A stretch of 38,713 nucleotides of DNA from Mycobacterium sp. (lineage in GTDB: Bacteria > Actinomycetota > Actinomycetes > Mycobacteriales > Mycobacteriaceae). The notes below the pieces were generated by a model that was given only the letters and a program-made list of their open reading frames with translations, was not told where the DNA came from and searched no databases. The position numbers and the translations under genes were made by a program. Numbering within the stretch: position 1 is the first letter of the stretch; each line of letters opens with the position of its first letter. The stretch covers positions 1 through 38,713 of the forward strand of contig NZ_JAOPWB010000055.1 in assembly GCF_025965855.1 (NCBI RefSeq). Reading direction: 5' to 3'. Shown here piece after piece: positions 1-7,294 of this stretch.

Positions 1-477
1 AACCACGATTTCATGGTGACCTACTCGCTGCTCGCCGCCAACCAGGTCATGAGCCTGATCTTCGACGGCGTCTTCGACCGGTTCCCGACGCTGCGCATCG
101 TGTTCGTCGAGCACGCGTTCACCTGGATCCTGCCGCTGATGTGGCGCATGGACGCGATCTACGATGCCCGCAAGTCGCGGATGGACATCAAGCGCAAGCC
201 ATCGGAGTACGTCAAGGACCACATCAAGTTCACCACCCAGCCGCTGGACTACCCGGAAGACAAAACCGAGTTGACGCGCGCATTGGAGTGGATGGAGTGC
301 GACAAGATCCTGCTCTTCTCCTCCGACTACCCGCACTGGACATTCGACGACCCGCGCTGGTTGGTCAAGCACCTGCCCAAGGCGGCACGGGACGCGGTGA
401 TGTACAAGAACGGGATCGCGACCTATCACCTCCCGGAGACCGTGCCGGTCCTCGAGGGTCAGACCCGGGTGTTCTGA
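1..477 (+). CDS. Amidohydrolase-2 family metal-dependent hydrolase, C-terminal part
   Basis: The reading frame is open from the first base of the window, so the N-terminus lies outside; about 158 residues are visible. The visible part matches the C-terminal half of the amidohydrolase-2 family (TIM-barrel hydrolases and decarboxylases). It has a segment FVEHAFTWILPLMWRMD, as in family members with a metal- or substrate-contacting His/Glu, and FSSDYPHW, which carries the conserved active-site Asp. The family cleaves or decarboxylates aromatic and cyclic acids; the substrate here cannot be told. Two more members occur in the window (16154-17452 and 34622-35794, both minus). The TTG start of the Rieske ferredoxin gene follows 1 base after the stop, so the two are probably cotranscribed. 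Confidence 0.85.
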   Translation, partial: NHDFMVTYSLLAANQVMSLIFDGVFDRFPTLRIVFVEHAFTWILPLMWRMDAIYDARKSRMDIKRKPSEYVKDHIKFTTQPLDYPEDKTELTRALEWMECDKILLFSSDYPHWTFDDPRWLVKHLPKAARDAVMYKNGIATYHLPETVPVLEGQTRVF

Positions 478-478
478 G

Positions 479-892
479 TTGGCGTCCGAAAAAGAAGGGG
501 CAACCACCAGGCGGCCCCAGCCCCGCCTCGCTCAGGGCCGCGAGCATGTCGTGGCGACGGTGGACGAAATCCCGCCTGGCAGCCACAAACTGGTGCCGAT
601 AGGGCGGCACGGCGTCGGGGTCTACAACGTCTGCGGTACCTTCTACGCGATCGCGAATTACTGCCCCCATCAAGGCGGTCCGCTGTGCTCGGGGCGCGTC
701 CGCGGACGCACCATGGTCGACGAGACCGCCGCCGGCGACGCGGTCATGGTGCGGGATCTGGAGTACATCTACTGCCCCTGGCATCAATGGGGTTTCGAGC
801 TGGCGACCGGCACAACCGCGGTCAAGCCGGAGTGGAGCATTCGCACCTATCCGGTGCGAGTCGTGGGCAATGACGTTCTGGTGATGGCGTGA
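479..892 (+). CDS. Rieske [2Fe-2S] ferredoxin-like protein
   Basis: The protein of 137 residues carries both halves of the Rieske motif, C62-P-H64 and C99-x-x-H102 (CPWHQWGFEL), separated by a longer insert than in minimal Rieske ferredoxins. There is no catalytic mononuclear-iron domain, so it is an electron carrier or a Rieske regulatory subunit, not an oxygenase. The chosen start is the TTG at 479, directly behind the upstream stop codon; an alternative start further in is possible because the first 20 residues look unstructured. It could feed the Rieske oxygenase encoded at 18400 or an oxygenase outside the window; that is inference. It sits between an amidohydrolase and an alpha/beta hydrolase in one transcription unit. 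Confidence 0.88.
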   Translation: MASEKEGATTRRPQPRLAQGREHVVATVDEIPPGSHKLVPIGRHGVGVYNVCGTFYAIANYCPHQGGPLCSGRVRGRTMVDETAAGDAVMVRDLEYIYCPWHQWGFELATGTTAVKPEWSIRTYPVRVVGNDVLVMA

Positions 893-908
893 CGCGACGG
901 GAGCATCT

Positions 909-1775
909 GTGTCGACTATCGAGGTGAATGGCGGAAACGTTGTCTACGAAATCCTCGGTGACACAGGCGATCTCATTGCCCTGACACCTGGCGGCCGGTT
1001 CAGCAAGGAAATCCCGGGCCTGCGTCCGCTGGCCGAGGCACTGGTGGCCGGCGGCTATCGGGTGCTGCTATGGGACCGGCCCAATTGCGGCGCCTCCGAT
1101 GTGCAGTTCTACGGCCAAAGCGAGTCGCACATGCGTGCCGAGACGCTGCACAAGCTGGTGACAGGGCTGGGCTTCGAACGCTGCATCCTCGCCGGAGGAT
1201 CCGGCGGTGCGCGGGACTCCATGCTGACCACGATGCTTTACCCCGAGATGGTCACCAAACTCGTGGTGTGGAACATCGTCGGCGGCATCTACGGCACGTT
1301 CGTGCTGGGTTCCTTCTACATCGTCCCAAGCATTCTCGCGGTGCGAGGTACCGGAATGGACGGCGTGGTGAAGGTGCAAGAATGGCGCGACCGCATTGAG
1401 GAGAACCCCGCCAATAAGCAGCGGTTCCTCGACTTCGGCAAGGACGAGTTCCTCACGGTGATGATGCGCTGGCTCAACGCCTTTGTGTCCAAGCCAGGCC
1501 AGACCATCCCCGGCGTCCCGGACGAGATGTTCGACCGAATCCAGGTCCCCACGTTGATCATCCGCGGCGGCGAGAACGACTTGGATCACCCCAAGCGGAC
1601 GTCGCTGGAAGTCAGCTGCCTGATCAAAGGATCGAAGCTCATCGATCCGCCCTGGCCCGAGGATGCGTGGGAGCGCGCCTCCGAGGACCGTGCGGCGGGC
1701 CGGGTGCAGCACTTCAACATGTTTGACACCTGGGTGCAGGCCGCGCCCGCGATCCTCCAATTCTTGGGCTCGTAG
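909..1775 (+). CDS. Alpha/beta hydrolase
   Basis: The product of 288 residues has the alpha/beta-hydrolase fold pattern. A strand and turn WDRPNCGASD is followed by the nucleophile elbow GGSGGAR with Ser98. An acidic loop IRGGENDLDHP follows at about residue 220, and a late His (VQHFNMF) can complete the triad. The length is typical of the family. A GTG start at 909 gives the family-like N-terminus VEVNGGNVVYEI-type strand. Likely reactions are ester, lactone or C-C bond hydrolysis of a ring-cleavage product; the substrate is unknown. It is the last gene of the left-edge operon and converges on the minus-strand gene ending at 1781. Confidence 0.88.
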   Translation: MSTIEVNGGNVVYEILGDTGDLIALTPGGRFSKEIPGLRPLAEALVAGGYRVLLWDRPNCGASDVQFYGQSESHMRAETLHKLVTGLGFERCILAGGSGGARDSMLTTMLYPEMVTKLVVWNIVGGIYGTFVLGSFYIVPSILAVRGTGMDGVVKVQEWRDRIEENPANKQRFLDFGKDEFLTVMMRWLNAFVSKPGQTIPGVPDEMFDRIQVPTLIIRGGENDLDHPKRTSLEVSCLIKGSKLIDPPWPEDAWERASEDRAAGRVQHFNMFDTWVQAAPAILQFLGS

Positions 1776-1780
1776 TGGTG

Positions 1781-2263
1781 CTAAACCGTGCGAATGTGAA
1801 CCTCGCAGTTGAGCGACGCCTCGAGGGCGGTGTGGATCCGGCTTTCCGGAACGCGATCCAGGTCGGCTTCGCGCAGGGTCACGTAGACGATGTCGAAGCC
1901 GTCATCGCCGGGCGACCGGACAATCTCGCCGGTGAGCCCGAAGGCCGAGAGCACACCGTGCGCGTCGTCGTCGGTTCCCCGGCTGATGAACGTTACGACG
2001 CCGGCCACCGGTGTGACGTTAAAAGCGCCAAAAGCCCTGCCGCACAGATCAACTCCGATGCGCTTGACGGTGCCGCCATCGTCACCGGCGATGAGCATCT
2101 CCACCTCGCGGCGCCCGGCCGGCATGGCCGCCAGATTGTTTTCGGCCACGTCGGCGCCCAGCTCGCCGGCAAGCTCGAGGAGGGCGGTCATGCCCTGTCC
2201 TAGCTGTGCCGCCGTGAGCACACCGGAAGGATCCACGTTGACGCGCACTACCGCGGTTCGCAT
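1781..2263 (-). CDS. Conserved hypothetical protein, 160 aa
   Basis: I do not recognise a named family. The ATG start is at 2263 and the protein begins MRTAVVRVNVDPSG. It is soluble, mixed alpha/beta and acidic, with no signal peptide or membrane segment. A segment REVEMLIAGDDGGTVKRIGVDLCG and later DGFDIVYVTLREADLD suggest a compact two-lobed fold. It lies tail-to-tail with the hydrolase ending at 1775 (5 bp apart) and is divergent from the NuoF-like gene at 2301 across 37 bp, so the two may share a control region. Reading on the opposite strand gives a shorter, less protein-like product, so the minus strand is preferred. Confidence 0.7.
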   Translation of the reverse strand: MRTAVVRVNVDPSGVLTAAQLGQGMTALLELAGELGADVAENNLAAMPAGRREVEMLIAGDDGGTVKRIGVDLCGRAFGAFNVTPVAGVVTFISRGTDDDAHGVLSAFGLTGEIVRSPGDDGFDIVYVTLREADLDRVPESRIHTALEASLNCEVHIRTV

Positions 2264-2300
2264 GTGCGACAGACTAACCGCGACGATGGAGAGCTAGCCG

Positions 2301-3599
2301 ATGGAAATCAGCGCCGCGCCGGCTATCACCGTCACCACCTGGCCCGGCTGCCCGTCACGGCTGCTGGGCGAGCAACCCGGCCATGCGAGGGAAAACTACC
2401 CGGCCTACCTCGAACTCGGCGGCTATCGTCGCCTCGCCGACCCCGACGAACTGCTCGCCGAAGTGGAACGCAGCGGGCTGCAGGGCCGGGGCGGCGCGGC
2501 CTTTCCGATGGCGGTGAAGCTGCGCGCCGTGCGCGACAACGGGCGCCTGGCCGGTGGTTCGGTTGTCGTCGCCAACGGAGAGGAGGGCGAGCCGGCCTCG
2601 ATTAAGGACCGATGGCTGCTGCGGCACCGGCCGCACCTGGTCCTCGACGGGCTGCGGCTGGCCGCGGCGATGGTGGCCGCCGACCGCGCCTACGTCTACA
2701 TGTCCGACACGGAATCGGCCCGCAGCGTGGAAGCCGCGCTCACGGAACATGCGTTCGGCGACATCATGATCGAGCTGATCACCGTCGCCTCGGGATACAT
2801 CGCCGGCGAGGAGACCGCGGTCACCCGCGCGATCAACGGCGGACCGGTCAAGCCGACGGACAAGCCGCCGCGGCCCTTCCAGAAGGGTGTCGGCGGTCGG
2901 CCCACCCTGGTGAGCAATGTGGAGACCCTGGCCAACCTGCCCTACCTGCAGCGGCACGGCGCGGCGGAGTTCCGCTCGCTGGGCACGCCATCCTCGCCAG
3001 GCACCTTCCTGATGACGCTGACCGGCGGCGGCCGGCCACCCGGCGTCTACGAGGTCCCGCACGGCCTGCCGTTCCGCGACCTGCTTGCCCTGCACGGTGT
3101 TTCGCCCGAACGCGTGCAAGGCGCGCTGCTGGGTGGCTATTTCGCCGGGCTGCTCAACGGGAGCGTGCTGGAGGCCACGTTGGATCACGAGACGTTCCGG
3201 GGCCTCGGCAGCGGCCTGGGCTGCGGAGCGATCGCGGTGATCGCCGACGACTGTCCGGTGGCGGTCGCCGCGTCGGTGCTGGCGTACTTCGATCGCGAGA
3301 ACGCCGGCCAATGCGGTTCGTGCTTCAACGGCACCGCGGCGATGGCCGCCGTCGCCGGGGCGCTCCGCGATGGTGCCGCCACCTCCGAGGACCTGGCCCG
3401 GCTGCGCCGCTGGTCGGTGATGCTGCGCGGCCGCGGAGCCTGCGCCACGCTGGACGCCGCGACCAACGTGGCGGGAAGCCTGCTCGACCAGTTTCCGCAG
3501 GCGGTGGCCCAACATCTCGACAGCACCTGTGAACCGTGCCGCGCCAACGTGTTTCGCGCCGTGCGACCCTACGAGGTGGAGGCGGTGATATGCGCGTGA
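2301..3599 (+). CDS. NuoF-like NADH/FMN-binding flavoprotein (51-kDa subunit family)
   Basis: The protein of 432 residues resembles the NADH-binding 51-kDa subunit of complex I and related dehydrogenases. It has the FMN/NADH loop GRGGAAFP (62-69), NGEEGEPASIKDRW (92-105) and AGEETAVTRAINGG (168-181), then VSNVETLANLP (205-214), then an SLBB-type segment. The C-terminal cluster region departs from the family. The usual CGxCxxC is A335-G-Q-C338-G-S-C341, so the first Cys is Ala, while the distal Cys is kept at C381. A clear GGAG ribosome site precedes the ATG. The next gene, a ferredoxin, overlaps its 3' end by 10 bases. There is no NuoE or NuoG nearby, so I infer a stand-alone NADH:ferredoxin electron-transfer role serving the P450s. 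Confidence 0.85.
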   Translation: MEISAAPAITVTTWPGCPSRLLGEQPGHARENYPAYLELGGYRRLADPDELLAEVERSGLQGRGGAAFPMAVKLRAVRDNGRLAGGSVVVANGEEGEPASIKDRWLLRHRPHLVLDGLRLAAAMVAADRAYVYMSDTESARSVEAALTEHAFGDIMIELITVASGYIAGEETAVTRAINGGPVKPTDKPPRPFQKGVGGRPTLVSNVETLANLPYLQRHGAAEFRSLGTPSSPGTFLMTLTGGGRPPGVYEVPHGLPFRDLLALHGVSPERVQGALLGGYFAGLLNGSVLEATLDHETFRGLGSGLGCGAIAVIADDCPVAVAASVLAYFDRENAGQCGSCFNGTAAMAAVAGALRDGAATSEDLARLRRWSVMLRGRGACATLDAATNVAGSLLDQFPQAVAQHLDSTCEPCRANVFRAVRPYEVEAVICA

Positions 3600-3904
3600 G
3601 CGAGGGCATGAGGATCCACCTCGACCGCACCCTCTGCGACGGCTTCGGGATCTGCGCCAAGCACGCGCCCGGGTACTTCTCGCTCGACGACTGGGGATAC
3701 GCGTGTGTGATCGGGGACGGCACCGTCGCCCCGGCCGACCGGGACGCGGTCATGCGCGCCCTGATGGACTGCCCTGTGCACGCCATCATGGAAATGGACG
3801 AGCGCCGACCGGATGACGTGCCACCACAGCCGAGCTCCGACGATGATCCGGCCGCGCACGTCAAGACCGAGGCGAACGAAGCCGAGTGGGGTTTCATCCG
3901 TTGA
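3590..3904 (+). CDS. 3Fe-4S-type ferredoxin with acidic tail
   Basis: This 104-residue ferredoxin has C16-D-G-F19-G-I-C22 and C61-P62, the pattern of single-cluster ferredoxins that serve mycobacterial P450s. The position that would be the second Cys of a 4Fe-4S cluster is Phe19, so a 3Fe-4S cluster is expected. It has an acidic 36-residue C-terminal extension, longer than the three other ferredoxins in the window, and an extra Cys at 39. The ATG at 3590 is preferred because GAGG/GGAGG lies just upstream; an ATG at 3608 would give the shorter, more typical N-terminus MRIHLDRT. The 10-base overlap with the NuoF-like gene implies translational coupling and points to direct partnership as reductase and ferredoxin. 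Confidence 0.88.
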   Translation: MRVSEGMRIHLDRTLCDGFGICAKHAPGYFSLDDWGYACVIGDGTVAPADRDAVMRALMDCPVHAIMEMDERRPDDVPPQPSSDDDPAAHVKTEANEAEWGFIR

Positions 3905-3984
3905 CCGGACGCCTGGTTATGGCCGTGTCGAAAGCATAAGCTGAAGCAATTCAAAGTTGGGATGGTCCCTTTGGGAGGCCTGCC

Positions 3985-4302
3985 ATGAGGTGGTTTGGTC
4001 GTCGTCTGGCCGCCCTTATCGCGGTCGCGTTCGTGTCAATGGCGGCTGCGGTCGCGATGCCGGGAGTCAGCTCGGCGGAATGCGGCTCCAACATGTCGTG
4101 GAATCCGGTGACCGGGGTGTGCAACCTGCCACCGGCGCCGCCAGCGTGGTACACACCTCCGCCGCCATATGCGCCATTATTCGCGCCGCCGGATGTGCCG
4201 CCGCCCCCACCAAAGCCGTGGTGGGCACCGCAGGCCCCGGTGTGGAGTAACGGCTTTCAACATTGGGGCGTTGTCATAGGCACCCTTTGGGTGCCGATCT
4301 GA
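3985..4302 (+). CDS. Small secreted proline-rich protein
   Basis: The product has 105 residues. Residues 1-31 form a Sec signal peptide: a basic start MRWFGRR, a hydrophobic core and the cleavage-like VSSA before Glu32. The mature part begins ECGSNMSWNPVTGVCNLPP with two Cys that could form a disulfide, then a Pro-rich stretch (PPPPY, PPPPPKP) and a Trp-rich end. A strong GGGAGG ribosome site lies 8 bases before the ATG. Small secreted proteins of this layout are common in mycobacteria; the function is unknown. It does not belong obviously to the surrounding catabolic operons. Confidence 0.82.
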   Translation: MRWFGRRLAALIAVAFVSMAAAVAMPGVSSAECGSNMSWNPVTGVCNLPPAPPAWYTPPPPYAPLFAPPDVPPPPPKPWWAPQAPVWSNGFQHWGVVIGTLWVPI

Positions 4303-4640
4303 CGGCGAGACATCTCGCGGAGTTCTCCTGTCGCGTACTGATCGCATACCTCGGTGATACGTTCGACGATCTCGCCGAGATCAGCACTTACGCGGAGGCT
4401 GTGCATCGGCTGACCGACGTCGGAGCGGTCGTCACCCACGTGGGGAGCGGAACCTCACGAGAAGGCTTCGACGCCGAATGGCGATTAATCAACATGGTCA
4501 CACTCGACGGCGACCTGATTAGCCGCTCCGAAACATTCGACGAGGCAGACCTCGACGCCGCGGTCGCAAGATTCGACGAGCTCAGCCCGCCCCTACCGGA
4601 GGATGACCCTTCGCGGCCACGTGCGGCCGATGCACCCTAG
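4290..4640 (+). pseudogene. Remnant of a SnoaL/NTF2-like C-terminal module
   Basis: The plus-strand frame ending at 4640 encodes a stretch strongly reminiscent of the C-terminal module found at the end of large mycobacterial multidomain proteins (regulator or cyclase-like). The hallmarks are YAEAVHRLTDVGAVVTHV, GTSREGFDAEWR and FDEADLDAAVARFDEL. Only about 115 residues remain. The frame opens at 4251, inside the 3' end of the secreted-protein gene, and has no convincing start codon or ribosome site. I therefore read it as a truncated leftover whose upstream part is deleted. It could still be expressed as a short protein from an internal start. The call to this family is from recall of conserved wording, not an alignment. 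Confidence 0.5.
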
Positions 4641-4659
4641 ATCGTGCCTGCTCGGCAGT

Positions 4660-4674
4660 GATAACGTAATTCTC
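4660..4674 (+). promoter_or_regulatory. Predicted operator (GAGAAT-N3-ATTCTC family), weaker copy
   Basis: The sequence GATAAC-GTA-ATTCTC has a perfect right arm and 4 of 6 matches in the left arm to the consensus seen at 17804, 25289 and 26132. It lies 57 bp before the GTG of the DUF35-thiolase operon and just upstream of a TATAAC -10-like hexamer at 4682-4687. That places it over the likely -35 region, as expected for a repressor site. This is the most degenerate of the five sites. Confidence 0.4.
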
Positions 4675-4681
4675 CGATTCG

Positions 4682-4687
4682 TATAAC
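4682..4687 (+). promoter_or_regulatory. Candidate -10 element TATAAC
   Basis: The TATAAC hexamer matches the mycobacterial TANNNT-type -10. It would start transcription near 4694, giving a leader of about 37 bases before the GTG at 4731, which is preceded by GGAGG. Confidence 0.35.
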
Positions 4688-4730
4688 GGGCCTACCAAGG
4701 TCTTTAGCCCGCCGTCCTCCCGGAGGTGAC

Positions 4731-6386
4731 GTGTCAGCAGCACCGGGACGACCGCTGCCCCTGATCACGGACGAAAACGAGTTTTTCTGGACTTCGGGTG
4801 CCGACGGCACGTTGCGGCTACAGGAATGTAGGGCCTGCGAATCGCTCATCCATCCACCGGCGCCGGTATGCCGCTACTGCCGCTCGCGCGACATGGGAGT
4901 GCGGGCCGTCTCCGGCAATGCGGTACTCGCCGGGTTCACCATCAACCATCGGTTCAGCGTGCCCGGGCTGCCGGCGCCGTACGTGGTCGCGCAAGTGGCG
5001 ATCGCGGAAGACCCCCGGGTGCGGCTGACCACCAACATCGTGGAATGCGAACCCGACCAGCTCGAGCTCGGTCAACGGGTGGAGGTCGTCTTCGAGCAGT
5101 TCGAGGACGTCTGGCTGCCGCTGTTCCGGCCGATTTTGGATAGCGAGCCCGCTCCCCTGCCGGCCGACGAGATCGCACCGGAGCGCTTCGGGGAACACGT
5201 CCGGCCGATGCTGACGGCGGAGAAGTTCGAAGACAAGGTCGCGCTCACCGGGATCGGCATGTCGCCGATCGGGCGCCGGTTGATGCAGCCGCCGCTGGCC
5301 CTGACGGTGCAGGCGTGCGAGGCGGCGATCGCCGATGCCGGGCTGACGTTCGCCGACATCGACGGCCTGTCAACGTATCCCGGCGGCGGCAACCTCGGCG
5401 GCTTCGGCGAGGGCGGGGTCACGGCGCTGGAGGCGGCGTTGGGGATCCGGCCGACGTGGCACAACGGCGGGATCGAAACGTTCGGCCCGGGCGGATCGGT
5501 GATCGCCGCGATGCTCGCGGTCGCGTGCGGGCTGGCCCGCCACGTGCTGTGCTTCCGGACGCTGTGGGAAGCCACCTTCAATGAGCTGATGAAGCAGGGC
5601 AAGATCACCCCGTCGATGGGCCGCAGTGCCGGCTGGCTGATGCCGTTCGGCGCCACGTCGGCCGCCCACACGCTCGCGATGAACGCGCAGCGGCACTTCC
5701 ACCGTTACGGCACAACGAAGGAGACGCTGGGTTGGATCGCCTTGAACCAGCGCGCCAACGCCGAACTCAACCCGACCGCGGTGTATCGGACCGCGATGAC
5801 GATGGACGACTACCTCGGTGCGCGGCCCATCACCACGCCGTTCGGGCTGTATGACTGCGACGTGCCGTGCGACGCCGCGATCGCCGTCATCGTCTCCGCC
5901 GCCGACGCCGCCCGTGACCTGGCCAAGCCGCCCGTTCTGGTGGAGGCGGTGGGCACGCAGATCATCGAGCGAATCGACTGGGACCAAAGCACTCTCACCC
6001 ACGAGCCGCAGGTGCTGGGGCAGGCCGCGCACGTGTGGACGCGCACCTCGCTGCGACCCGCCGACGTCGACGTCGCCGAGCTGTACGACGGGTTCACCAT
6101 GAACTGCCTGTCCTGGATCGAGGCGCTGGGTTTCTGCGGAATCGGTGAGGCCAAGGAATTTCTCGACGGCGGCAAGAACATCGCCCGCGACGGCCTGCTG
6201 CCGCTCAACACGCACGGTGGCCAACTGTCGCACGGCCGCACCCACGGCATGGGCCTGCTGCACGAAGCGGTCAGCCAGCTGCGCGGGGAGGCCGGCGACC
6301 GGCAGGTCGCCGGCGCCCGCGTCGGCGTGGTCAGCAGCGGTGGCCTCACCCCCAGCGGCGTCCTCCTGCTACGGGCGGACGCATGA
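4731..6386 (+). CDS. DUF35 zinc-ribbon/OB-fold fused to SCP2-type thiolase-like (aldolase-like) domain
   Basis: This 551-residue fusion has two parts. Residues 1-135 are a DUF35 module: a zinc ribbon with C33-x2-C36 and C47-x2-C50, then an OB fold. Residues 168-551 are a lipid-transfer-protein (SCP2) thiolase-like domain with NTHGGQLSHGRTHGMG (493-508). The position of the acylated nucleophile Cys is replaced (ETFGPGGS, 249-256), so classical thiolysis is unlikely. Tyr374 (GLYDCD) and Tyr452 (ELYDGF) are kept. In cholesterol side-chain breakdown, Ltp2 with the DUF35 part of ChsH2 is a retro-aldolase; by analogy this single chain is probably a C-C lyase releasing a short acyl-CoA. It leads a four-gene operon with ATGA overlaps; the GTG start follows GGAGG. 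Confidence 0.88.
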   Translation: MSAAPGRPLPLITDENEFFWTSGADGTLRLQECRACESLIHPPAPVCRYCRSRDMGVRAVSGNAVLAGFTINHRFSVPGLPAPYVVAQVAIAEDPRVRLTTNIVECEPDQLELGQRVEVVFEQFEDVWLPLFRPILDSEPAPLPADEIAPERFGEHVRPMLTAEKFEDKVALTGIGMSPIGRRLMQPPLALTVQACEAAIADAGLTFADIDGLSTYPGGGNLGGFGEGGVTALEAALGIRPTWHNGGIETFGPGGSVIAAMLAVACGLARHVLCFRTLWEATFNELMKQGKITPSMGRSAGWLMPFGATSAAHTLAMNAQRHFHRYGTTKETLGWIALNQRANAELNPTAVYRTAMTMDDYLGARPITTPFGLYDCDVPCDAAIAVIVSAADAARDLAKPPVLVEAVGTQIIERIDWDQSTLTHEPQVLGQAAHVWTRTSLRPADVDVAELYDGFTMNCLSWIEALGFCGIGEAKEFLDGGKNIARDGLLPLNTHGGQLSHGRTHGMGLLHEAVSQLRGEAGDRQVAGARVGVVSSGGLTPSGVLLLRADA

Positions 6387-7294
6387 CCCCGGTCCGCCCC
6401 CGGCTGGTAGTCGTTGACGGCGTGCCGATGTCGGCGTTGGTCGCCGAGGCCGTCGATAGCGAAGGCCCCCGGGACCCTCGAGCCGTGATCGTGGCCATCC
6501 ACGGCGGAGGCACCACCGCCGTCTATTTCGACTGCCCGGGCCACCCGTCCTTCTCCTTGCTACGGACCGGCGCCGCCGCGGGTTTCACCGTGGTGGCGCT
6601 CGACCGGCCCGGCTACGGGAGCTCCGCCCCCTACCCGGAGGCGATGGCCCGGCCCGAACAACGCGTCAACCTCGCCTACGGGGCGGTGGATCGCATCCTC
6701 GGGCAGGGGCCCCGCGGCGCCGGATTGTTCGTGATGGGCCATTCGGGCGGGTGCGAGCTGACGATGCGGATGGCCGCCGACGAGCGCGGCGCCGATCTGC
6801 TGGGCATCGAACTGGCCGGCACCGGCCGGCACTATCACCCCGCGGCCCGGGAAATCCTGAAGACGGCGACGCGGGAACGCCGGCCGGCGGGTCTGCGGGA
6901 ACTGTTGTGGCACCCGGAGCGGCTGTATCCGCCGGAGGTCCTCACCGGGGTCACCGTTTCCCCGACGGCCCCGTCCTACGAGGACCAGATGGTGTCGGAT
7001 TGGGCCCGCCAAACCTTCCCGGCGCTCGCCCCCGCCGTTCGCGTCCCGGTGCATTTCAGCATCGCCGAGTACGAAAGGGTCTGGCAGACCGATGATTCGG
7101 CGTTAGCCGAGATCACAGCCCTGTTCTCCGGCGCGCCGCGGTTCACCGTACACCGGCAACCGGAGGCGGGACACAACATCAGCCTCGCCCACACCGCGGC
7201 GGACTATCACGCGAAGGTTCTCTCGTTCGCCGAAGAATGCGTGGCCGCGCGCACGAACCCCGTTGACACAGAAGACGATCGGGAGGCCGGATGA
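6383..7294 (+). CDS. Alpha/beta hydrolase
   Basis: The product of 303 residues has an oxyanion segment AIHGGGTT (39-45), a strand and turn LDRPGYGSS, a nucleophile elbow GHSGG with Ser121, and a C-terminal PEAGHNISL bearing the catalytic His. The length is normal for the family. The ATG overlaps the stop of the thiolase-like gene (ATGA), and its own stop overlaps the next start, so it is translationally coupled on both sides. It would hydrolyse an ester, a thioester or a C-C bond in the same pathway as the aldolase-like fusion. The sequence is distinct from the hydrolase at 909, with a different lid region, so the substrates probably differ. Confidence 0.88.
   Translation: MTPVRPRLVVVDGVPMSALVAEAVDSEGPRDPRAVIVAIHGGGTTAVYFDCPGHPSFSLLRTGAAAGFTVVALDRPGYGSSAPYPEAMARPEQRVNLAYGAVDRILGQGPRGAGLFVMGHSGGCELTMRMAADERGADLLGIELAGTGRHYHPAAREILKTATRERRPAGLRELLWHPERLYPPEVLTGVTVSPTAPSYEDQMVSDWARQTFPALAPAVRVPVHFSIAEYERVWQTDDSALAEITALFSGAPRFTVHRQPEAGHNISLAHTAADYHAKVLSFAEECVAARTNPVDTEDDREAG

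Noticed and set aside
1068..1760. Large minus-strand frames opposite the hydrolase, the NuoF-like gene, the P450s and the Rieske oxygenase.
   Set aside because: They are typical high-GC antisense frames, rich in Arg, His, Gly and Gln without motifs, and lie exactly opposite well-supported genes.
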